Below the pieces are notes generated by a model that did not search any database, was not told the origin of the DNA, and saw nothing but the letters and a program-made list of their open reading frames with translations. Source: a bacterium (GTDB lineage Bacteria > UBP6 > JAFGXH01). From it: 5,235 bases of DNA. Location of the stretch: positions 1 to 5,235 of the forward strand of contig JAMOQH010000190.1 in the NCBI GenBank assembly GCA_027064085.1, given 5' to 3'. This document shows positions 1 to 5,235 of the stretch, one piece after another. Numbering within the stretch: position 1 is the first letter of the stretch; the number at the start of each line of letters is the position of its first letter. The translations under genes and the position numbers were made by a program.

Positions 1-54
1 AATTCTGCACCCTTTGACTTTGAATTGCTCGTCTTTTCTCATCGCTTCTTCGCA

Positions 55-80
55 GTATAATGACACAAGTGCCATTATAC
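55..80. repeat. Imperfect inverted repeat (hairpin) in left flank
   Basis: GTATAATG (55-62) is the exact reverse complement of CATTATAC (73-80). Inside it, CAC (64-66) pairs with GTG (69-71) around an AA loop, leaving one A-C mismatch (63/72). The result is a nearly continuous 12-position stem with a 2-base loop. No T-run follows on either side, so it is not a classical intrinsic terminator. It sits next to the long-range inverted repeat and may be part of the same repeated element. Confidence 0.7.
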
Positions 81-97
81 ACTCAGGGCACGATGAC

Positions 98-122
98 GTG
101 GCACGCCGGCTTTATACACCAT
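98..122 (-). repeat. Left copy of long-range inverted repeat
   Basis: Bases 98-114 are an exact 17-base reverse complement of 5160-5176 (core GCCGGCGTGCCAC when read on the minus strand). Bases 112-122 are an exact 11-base reverse complement of 5074-5084 (ATGGTGTATAA). Here the two blocks are contiguous, overlapping by the three bases TAA. On the right side of the window they lie 75 bases apart. Both copies point outward from the two-gene block, with ATGGTGTATAA nearest the genes. The role is unknown; candidates are ends of a mobile or cassette-like element, or a dispersed intergenic repeat. Confidence 0.75.
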
Positions 123-274
123 ACGAGGAGGTTAATATAGAGTAGCTAGAACTGTAGACAAAATGTTTTTTAACCCGAGTATAAGAGGGAAAAGCGAGTA
201 GTCCTTAATCGATCTGCAAACTGATTTATAAACTACTACACTTTATCCCAAAATCGGTAACTATTTTTTTTCTA

Positions 275-290
275 TTACATATAGATGTAA
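275..290. promoter_or_regulatory. Perfect dyad upstream of gene 1, possible operator
   Basis: TTACAT (275-280) and ATGTAA (285-290) are exact reverse complements separated by ATAG. The dyad lies 24 bases before the start codon of gene 1, and a -10-like TATAGA (280-285) falls inside it. It could be an operator half-site pair or a small 5' leader hairpin. In AT-rich DNA a 6+6 dyad can arise by chance, so the regulatory reading is only a suggestion. Confidence 0.3.
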
Positions 291-305
291 AGAAAAATTA
301 ATTTC

Positions 306-310
306 GGAGG
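306..310 (+). promoter_or_regulatory. Ribosome binding site of gene 1
   Basis: GGAGG ends four bases before the ATG at 315, within a purine-rich run. It is a strong Shine-Dalgarno match and supports the chosen start, which also gives a textbook signal peptide. The spacing is slightly short. Confidence 0.8.
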
Positions 311-314
311 AAAA

Positions 315-2573
315 ATGAAAAAATATTTATTACTAACCATCTTGCTTTACTCTGTTTCTTATCAGTTATTCGCAGAATGTGATATGATGGCAATGTTAAC
401 AAAAACTGGTTATATAATGCCTGATATAAATAATGGATTAGATGACTATGATTGTCCTGATGAACTCTTTCAATTCTTACAGAATGTTTCTAGTGGAAAT
501 GACAACAATGATGGTTATGGAGTAATTTATTACAAGGACAATATACCTACACTATTCCCAGGACAAATGTTTCATCAAGTTGGTATTGGAACACATTATG
601 GTACTAATCCAGAAGAAATGAATAATGCTTATACAGCTATTTCTAACCCAAATTTAAATGCTTCAATAGTTTTGGGGCATGCCAGAAATACTTCTCAGGG
701 TGCATACGGCTCTCACCCATTTTGGTTTAATGCTGACACTGATAATGATGGCAATGATGACACTACTTTTACATTTCAGCATAATGGTGATTGTTCTGAC
801 CTACGAGAAGGAATGTTAGATTATCTTATTGATACACATGGTGCAGGTTGGTTTAATAGTAGTGAACATCCATCTAATTGGGGTGCCAGTAGTAGTTATT
901 ATACTCAATGGATAGATAGTGAGCTTTTGTTCCATTTCATTATGTCCCACATTCTTGAGTACAATGGAGATGTTACTGCTGGTATTATTGCAGCGTTAAA
1001 TTATAATGGTGAATATGGTAATTTTGAAGATTACTTTCATAACCAATCAAGTACCTATAAAATTAATTTTGTGCTATCTGATGGGAATAATTTATATGCT
1101 TTTAGAAATTATACTGGCTATAATTTATCATATAAGAGTTTTGGTAATGACTTTGTTTCATTAAAAACTGACACAATAATTACTGGTGGACAAAACATAG
1201 CTCAGCATTCTTTGGTTAAAATACCGCGTAATGGAAATATTACAACTTACAATGATATCTTTAACCTTGACACTAGACTCTTTACATCTGGTTACAATTG
1301 GGTTTCATTCCCTCGTTTAACAGATCAAAATTCAGGAACTGGGTATGAATATGAACAAGCTTACTATGAAAATGGATTGCCTGGTTTGTTCCAATTAAAT
1401 TCAACAGGTGCACCTACTATTTATGGATTTGATGAAATACAAGGTCAAAGGCTAGGCACTAATACTGTTATGATAATTGATTATTTATATCAATCCTTTG
1501 AAGATAATCTATTTGATAATATGCTTTATCGTCATGAAGGATATAAAGTGAAAGTTGATAGTAATGTTGATCCAACTGTTTTAATAGTTGATGGAGATAG
1601 ATTAGCAAGTACATACAGTTTAGACGATGAGGCTTTGAGTGCAGGAGTATATCATTGGCTAGGTTATTGGTTACCATATTCTCAAAATGTTGATGATGCT
1701 TTTGGTAAAGGTACATCCAATGATGTTTGGCAATATGTTGAGGTTGTAAAAGCCGAAGAATGGGCTTGGATGGATATGAATAGTTCTCGTGGTTTTATTG
1801 GAAAAGAACCAAAACCAAGTATGGAGATAAAACCACTAGAATATGGTAAAGCATATTTGGTAAAGTTTAATCAAAATATTGATAATTTTCAATGGAATGA
1901 TTCTAATATGATGGCAGTACCAACAAAGAACTTAGCACCACAAAACTTTACTTATGAGGAAAAATCTGATTATGAAGTAATTGATCTCCTTAATATTCCA
2001 AATGGTGTAGAGGAGATAGGAGTATACGAAAATGGTGTTTGTCTTGGAGCTGTTGTTGTTCAAGATAGTGCAGAACAAGTTTTGGTATATAGTGATACAG
2101 CTAATCGTGATGCCGGAAATTTTACTTTTGAACTCTATACAGGCTCCAGAGCTATCGATAAAATTAAGAAGTATGAAGTTTTAAATCAATACTCCGGTAA
2201 ATATGAAGCTAAACCACTTACAGCTGGAAGAAATGAATATTCTGTTGTAAGATTTGATTCAGAAACTCCTGAAGATCAACCAACAGATGCTGTACTAGTA
2301 ACAGAGGTTTATAGTAATTACCCAAATCCATTCAATCCAACCACAACTATCTTTTTCAGTTTACCATCTGAACAAAATATCGAGCTTGAGATCTACAATA
2401 GTAAAGGTCAAAAAGTAAAGAGCATCTATTCTGGTATTGCCAAAGAAGGTAAACATTCAGTGGTTTGGAATGGAACAGATAGCAATAAAAAAGCTGTTTC
2501 ATCAGGTGTTTATTTCTATAAACTTAAAACTCAGAATGATACATTTAACTGTAAAATGCTTTTGATGAAATAA
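315..2573 (+). CDS. Secreted class II glutamine-amidotransferase-like (Ntn hydrolase) protein with T9SS/FlgD-like C-terminal sorting domain
   Basis: The protein has 752 residues. Residues 1-20 form a signal peptide (MKK, then a hydrophobic stretch ending QLFA), with likely cleavage after Ala20. Residues 22 to ~275 read as a class II glutamine amidotransferase fold. Cys22 opens CDMMAML, like the nucleophile start of YafJ-type proteins. Arg124 lies in GHARNTSQG, followed by HPF (134-136), HNG (156-158, oxyanion hole) and DSE (201-203, the usual amine-binding Asp). NFVLSDGNNLYAFR (251-264) is the typical closing strand pair. In this family the domain releases ammonia from glutamine or hydrolyses a related amide. 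No synthase partner domain is seen, so the extracellular substrate is unknown. An Asp-rich DxDxDGxxD stretch (141-149) is inserted between HPF and HNG. Residues ~320-650 (GYNWVSFPRL near 326-335, Trp-rich around 448-486) are of unknown function. Residues 668-752 are the sorting domain (NYPNPFNP, WNG, SSGVYFYKLKT). The stop codon abuts a hairpin. I am confident of export and the fold, not of the substrate. Confidence 0.85.
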   Translation: MKKYLLLTILLYSVSYQLFAECDMMAMLTKTGYIMPDINNGLDDYDCPDELFQFLQNVSSGNDNNDGYGVIYYKDNIPTLFPGQMFHQVGIGTHYGTNPEEMNNAYTAISNPNLNASIVLGHARNTSQGAYGSHPFWFNADTDNDGNDDTTFTFQHNGDCSDLREGMLDYLIDTHGAGWFNSSEHPSNWGASSSYYTQWIDSELLFHFIMSHILEYNGDVTAGIIAALNYNGEYGNFEDYFHNQSSTYKINFVLSDGNNLYAFRNYTGYNLSYKSFGNDFVSLKTDTIITGGQNIAQHSLVKIPRNGNITTYNDIFNLDTRLFTSGYNWVSFPRLTDQNSGTGYEYEQAYYENGLPGLFQLNSTGAPTIYGFDEIQGQRLGTNTVMIIDYLYQSFEDNLFDNMLYRHEGYKVKVDSNVDPTVLIVDGDRLASTYSLDDEALSAGVYHWLGYWLPYSQNVDDAFGKGTSNDVWQYVEVVKAEEWAWMDMNSSRGFIGKEPKPSMEIKPLEYGKAYLVKFNQNIDNFQWNDSNMMAVPTKNLAPQNFTYEEKSDYEVIDLLNIPNGVEEIGVYENGVCLGAVVVQDSAEQVLVYSDTANRDAGNFTFELYTGSRAIDKIKKYEVLNQYSGKYEAKPLTAGRNEYSVVRFDSETPEDQPTDAVLVTEVYSNYPNPFNPTTTIFFSLPSEQNIELEIYNSKGQKVKSIYSGIAKEGKHSVVWNGTDSNKKAVSSGVYFYKLKTQNDTFNCKMLLMK

Positions 2574-2594
2574 ACAATTTCCTTTGGAAATTGT
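2574..2594. terminator. Perfect hairpin directly after gene 1 stop
   Basis: ACAATTTCC (2574-2582) pairs exactly with GGAAATTGT (2586-2594) around a TTT loop. It begins at the base after the TAA stop. The stem is AT-rich and no U-run follows, so a classical intrinsic terminator is not supported. It may instead protect the 3' end of the transcript or act together with the hairpins that follow. Confidence 0.45.
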
Positions 2595-2596
2595 AG

Positions 2597-2669
2597 CAAA
2601 CCCAGCGTTTCTTGAAGAAACGGCATTGCAAAAGTTAGTTTTTGCACAGCAAAACTAACGGTTGGTTTG
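2597..2669. repeat. Branched inverted-repeat element in the spacer
   Basis: CAAACC (2597-2602) pairs with GGTTTG (2664-2669), enclosing two further hairpins. The first is CGTTTC (2606-2611) with GAAACG (2617-2622). The second is GTTAGTTTTTGC (2634-2645) with GCAAAACTAAC (2649-2659), which has a single bulged T and an ACA loop. Drawn as RNA or single-stranded DNA, this makes a three-way junction. It is not explained by a coding sequence. It could be a structured 3' UTR or small RNA, or a short non-autonomous repeat. Confidence 0.5.
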
Positions 2670-2678
2670 TAATTACAA
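2667..2678. repeat. 12-base perfect palindrome
   Basis: TTGTAATTACAA is a perfect palindrome centred between 2672 and 2673. It overlaps the closing arm of the branched element just upstream. It might be a protein-binding site upstream of gene 2, but AT-rich palindromes of this size are not rare, so the functional claim is weak. Confidence 0.35.
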
Positions 2679-2706
2679 TAAATTTTAATCAAGAGAAAAT
2701 AAGCCT

Positions 2707-2732
2707 TAGGCGAGAATGCAAATTCTCGCCTA
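2707..2732. repeat. Perfect 11-bp hairpin with GCAA loop (REP-like)
   Basis: TAGGCGAGAAT (2707-2717) and ATTCTCGCCTA (2722-2732) are exact reverse complements around GCAA, a GNRA-type tetraloop. The stem is much richer in G+C than its surroundings, which suggests a dispersed palindromic element rather than chance. The in-frame ATG at 2716 lies inside this stem, which argues against using it as the start of gene 2. The hairpin ends 18 bases before the gene 2 ribosome site. In the transcript it could act as a processing or stabilising barrier between the two genes. Confidence 0.7.
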
Positions 2733-2750
2733 CATTAAATCATTACTCAA

Positions 2751-2755
2751 AAGGA
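2751..2755 (+). promoter_or_regulatory. Ribosome binding site that sets the start of gene 2
   Basis: AAGGA lies eight bases before the ATG at 2764. The alternative in-frame ATG at 2716 has no such site and sits within a hairpin stem. This supports starting gene 2 at 2764. Confidence 0.7.
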
Positions 2756-2763
2756 AAAACTCA

Positions 2764-5055
2764 ATGAAATTAAAAATAATATTATTTTACTCTCTTAGTT
2801 TGCTTTGTTCAATACTATTTGCAATTACTCACGAAATAAAACAAGATGGAACAGGTGATTTCTCAACCATTCAATCAGGTATTGAAGCAAGTACACATTC
2901 AGATACAGTACTTGTATATCCCGGAAGATATTTCGAGAATATTAATTTTCTTGAAAAATCAATAACAGTTACCTCTTTGTATTCCATCAATCAACAGGAT
3001 TCCCTTATTGCTCAAACTATTATAGATGGTAATCATCAAGGTAGATGTGTAACAATTAGTAATTGTGAATCTGCTGCAATTATAGGTTTTACAATTCAAA
3101 ATGGGTATGCTTTTGAGTCTGGTTGGACAGGTTCCTTAGGCGGTGGCATTATGATAGAATATGGTGCAAATACATTAATAGCCAATTGCCTAATAAAAGA
3201 AAATTTCGCGAATGGTGGTGGTGGAGTTAGTGTCTTTTATTCACAAAATATATATTTTAAGGGTAATACAATTATTAGCAATAGAGGTATTTTCTATGGA
3301 GGTGGAATTTCCGTTGCTGGAAATGAATTAAACTTAGAGTTTAATAATGTTTATTTAAACAATATATACCTAAATTATGCTCCAACCGGTTCAGAAATTA
3401 ATATTCCATTTCTTCAAAATCCTGTTGAGATAGTTTTAGATACTTTTATTGTAGCAAATCCGGATTATTTCCACATTACTTGCCCTGACACATTATACAC
3501 ATTTTCGTGCCTTAATTCAGCAATCGAAGAGATAGATCAAGACCTATATGTTTCTCCAGATGGAGATGACAATAACAGTGGATTAACACCCCAAGAACCC
3601 CTGCAAACATTAGCATGGGCACAAACAATTATTAAAAGAAATGATAGCAATCCTCATACCATTCATCTAGCTGAAGGAACTTACTCTCCGTCATTAAATA
3701 ATCAAATTTTACCACTTAATGTGAAGCACGGTGTACTATTCAAGGGAGTTTCACAAGAGCTAACTATTTTAGATGCTGAAGAAGAAACTTCTTTTTTCAA
3801 TCAATATTTTCGAGATCAAAGTGAATTTGCTAAACTAGCTTTGAAAGATTTAAAGATGATAAATGGAGCAGAAAATGGTTCACCTTCTAATGGGGGAATT
3901 AAAATTTATCAAGCTGATTTGCATTTAACAAATGTAACAATTGAAAATTGTAATGGTCACTCAGGTGGAACCATTCAAACGAGTAACGGTTATTGCAATT
4001 TAGAAAATGTTATTATGAATAATAATACAGGTTTCAAAGCACTAAGTCTTGGCATAGAATATAATTGTCCCAATCCTGTCAGAAATGTAAGAATAGCAAA
4101 TTCCAGATTTATAAACAATAGTAATAGTATTTATGATCCTGATTTTACAGATGGTGGAGCAATAAGAATTGGTGGTCATAGCAATATACCAGGCGATTAT
4201 TATGCAGAAATATTAAATTGTGAGTTCATATCAAATTATAATGCATCAGATTTTTTTGGAATTGGGGGTTCCTCCGCTGTATCGGTTGATCATTTAGATT
4301 TGGTTAATGTCATCAACTGTACTTTTTCGGATAATACATTATTGAATAATGCAGGATGTACTATTGCAGTAGAGTTTTCAGAATTAAATTTCATTAATAA
4401 TATAGTTTATGGAAACGAAGGACTTTCAATAAGACTGTATGAAGAAGGTGATGTAAACATTGCACATTCACTACTTGAAGGTTCAACTTATAATATTGAT
4501 CAGTATCATCCAGACACAGAAATAAATTGGTTAGATGGAAATTTTGAGGAATTTACAGATCCAGGATTTTGTGGAGAAAACAATAATTATCCATTCTATT
4601 CATTAGAAGCTGACTCTCCCTGCATTGATGCAGGAACTTTAGATTTACTGGAAGGAATTGAACTTCCTGAATATGATTTGGCTGGTAATCCACGTGTTTA
4701 TGGTGAAGCAATCGATATGGGTGCTTATGAATTTCAGGGAGAATCACAAGCAGCCGAACCTGAGGAAGTGACTATACCAAAAGAAACTAAAATCTCAAAT
4801 TACCCAAATCCTTTTAATCCTTCAACAACGATAAAGCTTAATCTTGCTGAATCAGGAAAAATTATTTTATCAATTTATAATACAAAAGGGCAGAAAATTA
4901 TAACATTACTTAATAAAGAAATGTATGCAGGGCAATATGATATAATTTGGAATGGGGTTAACGAAAATAATTTTCCAGTTAGTTCTGGTGTTTATCTTTA
5001 TAAAGTTAAAACTAGAAATCAAGAGTCTGTTAATCGGATGATATTGTTAAAGTGA
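2764..5055 (+). CDS. Secreted protein with two parallel beta-helix modules and T9SS/FlgD-like C-terminal sorting domain
   Basis: I start the gene at 2764 (763 residues). The frame is open back to an ATG at 2716, but that adds 16 residues in front of a clean signal peptide (MKLK, hydrophobic core, SILFA, cleavage near Ala20), lies in a hairpin and lacks a ribosome site. Residues ~24-215 form a first right-handed beta-helix. It opens with IKQDGTGDFSTIQSGIEA and a DTVLVYPGRY turn, as in pectinesterase-like solenoids, and continues with GGGI and asparagine-rich rungs. A second module opens at YVSPDGDDNNSGL (262-274) and LQTLAWA, the DUF1565-type entry, and runs to ~615 through rungs such as NVIMNNNTGF. 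The segment SPCIDAG ... DLAGNPRV ... IDMGAYEF (618-657) is the usual closing motif of this beta-helix family. Residues 679-763 are the sorting domain. The family includes polysaccharide lyases, adhesins and surface structural proteins; I see no identifiable catalytic set, so I do not call an enzyme. It is probably a surface partner of gene 1, exported by the same route. Confidence 0.88.
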   Translation: MKLKIILFYSLSLLCSILFAITHEIKQDGTGDFSTIQSGIEASTHSDTVLVYPGRYFENINFLEKSITVTSLYSINQQDSLIAQTIIDGNHQGRCVTISNCESAAIIGFTIQNGYAFESGWTGSLGGGIMIEYGANTLIANCLIKENFANGGGGVSVFYSQNIYFKGNTIISNRGIFYGGGISVAGNELNLEFNNVYLNNIYLNYAPTGSEINIPFLQNPVEIVLDTFIVANPDYFHITCPDTLYTFSCLNSAIEEIDQDLYVSPDGDDNNSGLTPQEPLQTLAWAQTIIKRNDSNPHTIHLAEGTYSPSLNNQILPLNVKHGVLFKGVSQELTILDAEEETSFFNQYFRDQSEFAKLALKDLKMINGAENGSPSNGGIKIYQADLHLTNVTIENCNGHSGGTIQTSNGYCNLENVIMNNNTGFKALSLGIEYNCPNPVRNVRIANSRFINNSNSIYDPDFTDGGAIRIGGHSNIPGDYYAEILNCEFISNYNASDFFGIGGSSAVSVDHLDLVNVINCTFSDNTLLNNAGCTIAVEFSELNFINNIVYGNEGLSIRLYEEGDVNIAHSLLEGSTYNIDQYHPDTEINWLDGNFEEFTDPGFCGENNNYPFYSLEADSPCIDAGTLDLLEGIELPEYDLAGNPRVYGEAIDMGAYEFQGESQAAEPEEVTIPKETKISNYPNPFNPSTTIKLNLAESGKIILSIYNTKGQKIITLLNKEMYAGQYDIIWNGVNENNFPVSSGVYLYKVKTRNQESVNRMILLK

Positions 5056-5088
5056 TGAAGAATATGAAGAAAGATGGTGTATAACATA

Positions 5089-5120
5089 GCTATCCGTGCA
5101 GCAAAGCTGCTCGGCATAGC
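5089..5120. repeat. Long imperfect hairpin after gene 2
   Basis: GCTAT (5089-5093), CCG (5094-5096) and GCAGC (5098-5102) pair with GCTGC (5106-5110), CGG (5112-5114) and ATAGC (5116-5120) around an AAA loop. There is one T-T mismatch (5097/5111) and one unpaired C (5115). This gives 13 base pairs in total. The stem is G+C-rich but not followed by a T-run. It could serve as a transcription or mRNA end for gene 2, or be part of the repeated element. Confidence 0.65.
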
Positions 5121-5127
5121 CCACACA

Positions 5128-5162
5128 TTAACCAACATTCCGCTTCGCTCCATGTTGATTAA
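5128..5162. repeat. Second imperfect hairpin after gene 2
   Basis: TTAA (5128-5131) pairs with TTAA (5159-5162), and CAACAT (5133-5138) with ATGTTG (5152-5157). One C-A mismatch lies between them (5132/5158), and a 13-base apical region contains a minor CG/CG pairing. Its outer arm ends at the point where the conserved 17-base repeat begins, so this hairpin is part of the segment absent from the left copy. Confidence 0.55.
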
Positions 5163-5235
5163 AGCCGGCGTGCCACTAAAAAAGACTCGCAACCGCATCG
5201 AAGCGGAACGTCGTTTAACATCACGTCCACGAGAT

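Larger units (their letters stand above)
1..314. other. Non-coding left flank with repeats and leader of gene 1
   Basis: No convincing gene is visible in this stretch. The first ~120 bases are visibly richer in G+C than the genes and are repeat-like: a hairpin at 55-80, a tandem GGCACG at 87-92 and 100-105, an octamer TTATACAC at 75-82 and again at 112-119, and one half of a long-range inverted repeat at 98-122. From about 130 onward the DNA turns AT-rich and is presumably the promoter and 5' leader of gene 1. I could not fix a promoter; weak -10-like hexamers (TATAAA at 227-232, TATAGA at 280-285) lack good -35 partners. A minus-strand frame is open from base 75 to the window edge, but it has no ribosome site. 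Confidence 0.7.
5074..5176 (+). repeat. Right copy of long-range inverted repeat, interrupted
   Basis: ATGGTGTATAA (5074-5084) and TAAAGCCGGCGTGCCAC (5160-5176) are exact reverse complements of adjacent, overlapping blocks at 98-122. Relative to that copy, the right copy carries 78 additional bases, and TAA is present at both ends of the extra segment (5082-5084 and 5160-5162). Confidence 0.7.
5056..5235. other. Non-coding right flank with hairpins and repeat
   Basis: No gene is supported after the gene 2 stop; the only nearby frame (ATG at 5055) gives a nine-residue peptide. From about 5086 the DNA becomes richer in G+C and repeat-like, as at the left end. It contains ATGGTGTATAA (5074-5084), two successive hairpins, a 17-base block matching the left flank (5160-5176), and TTCCGCTTCG (5138-5147), which is reverse-complementary to CGAAGCGGAA (5199-5208). 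No T-run follows either hairpin, so a classical terminator for gene 2 is not evident. Confidence 0.7.

Noticed and set aside
1-75. Minus-strand open frame from ATG at 75 running off the left edge (25 codons, MALVSLYCEEAM...).
   Set aside because: No ribosome site precedes the ATG at 75 or the internal ATG, the start overlaps the hairpin at 55-80, and the length is too short to judge coding character. It could be a partial gene, but nothing supports that here.
204-232. Possible promoter (CTTAAT, 17 bases, TATAAA).
   Set aside because: The -35 match is poor and such -10-like hexamers are frequent in AT-rich DNA; the position is plausible but the evidence is not sufficient to call it.
369-380. 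Lipoprotein signal for gene 1 at Cys22.
   Set aside because: The residue before the Cys is Glu, which does not fit a lipobox, and the Cys is better explained as the amidotransferase nucleophile.
1468-1716. Minus-strand 82-codon frame inside gene 1.
   Set aside because: It is wholly contained in a well-supported gene; its His/Leu/Tyr-rich composition is what antisense of an AT-rich gene gives, and there is no ribosome site.
2716-2763. Upstream start for gene 2 at 2716.
   Set aside because: The ATG lies in the stem of a perfect hairpin with no ribosome site, and would place 16 residues before a normal signal peptide.
4553-4747. Minus-strand 64-codon frame inside gene 2.
   Set aside because: It lies opposite the conserved closing motif of the beta-helix protein and has no sign of being a gene.
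5053-5085. Short frame MKNMKKDGV after gene 2.
   Set aside because: Nine residues, overlapping the stop of gene 2 and running into the repeat; no support as a gene.
5074-5235. Integron attC site.
   Set aside because: The hairpins with unpaired bases and a GTTTAAC at 5213-5219 are suggestive, but I do not see a convincing RYYYAAC/GTTRRRY core pair with proper spacing, and no integrase is in the window. It is kept only as a test under the insertion finding.

Overview
The window holds two complete plus-strand genes for large secreted proteins. They are separated by a hairpin-rich 190-base spacer and bracketed by non-coding ends that carry inverted repeats. The coding DNA is AT-rich. Both proteins start with a signal peptide and end in the same kind of roughly 85-residue domain (NYPNPFNP ... 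WNG ... SSGVY-YK-KT ... LLK). That is the FlgD-like / type-A C-terminal sorting domain of type IX secretion (T9SS) cargo, common in the Fibrobacterota-Chlorobiota-Bacteroidota group and related candidate phyla. A clear GGAGG ribosome site before the first gene argues mildly against a typical Bacteroidota member, where such sites are usually weak. The style of the proteins suggests Cloacimonadota or a related phylum, but this is inference from familiarity and not a database result.

Layout. Bases 1-314 have no convincing gene; they contain a 26-base hairpin (55-80), one half of a long-range inverted repeat (98-122), a small dyad (275-290) and the ribosome site of gene 1. Gene 1 (315-2573) encodes an exported protein with an N-terminal class II glutamine-amidotransferase-like (Ntn hydrolase) domain, a middle region of unknown function and the sorting domain. 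Bases 2574-2763 hold at least five palindromic elements. Gene 2 (best start 2764, stop 5055) encodes a protein with two parallel beta-helix modules and the sorting domain. Bases 5056-5235 are non-coding and contain two hairpins plus the other half of the long-range inverted repeat.

Together the genes look like a surface/secreted protein pair. One is a probable hydrolase or amidotransferase; the other is a probable adhesin-like or carbohydrate-binding/cleaving beta-helix protein. Both probably use the same export route. The strongest points for follow-up are the amidotransferase fold placed on an exported, sorting-domain protein with its nucleophile Cys22 one residue beyond the predicted signal-peptidase site; the cluster of structured elements between the genes; and the matching inverted repeats that bracket the block, one copy of which appears to be interrupted by a 78-base hairpin pair.
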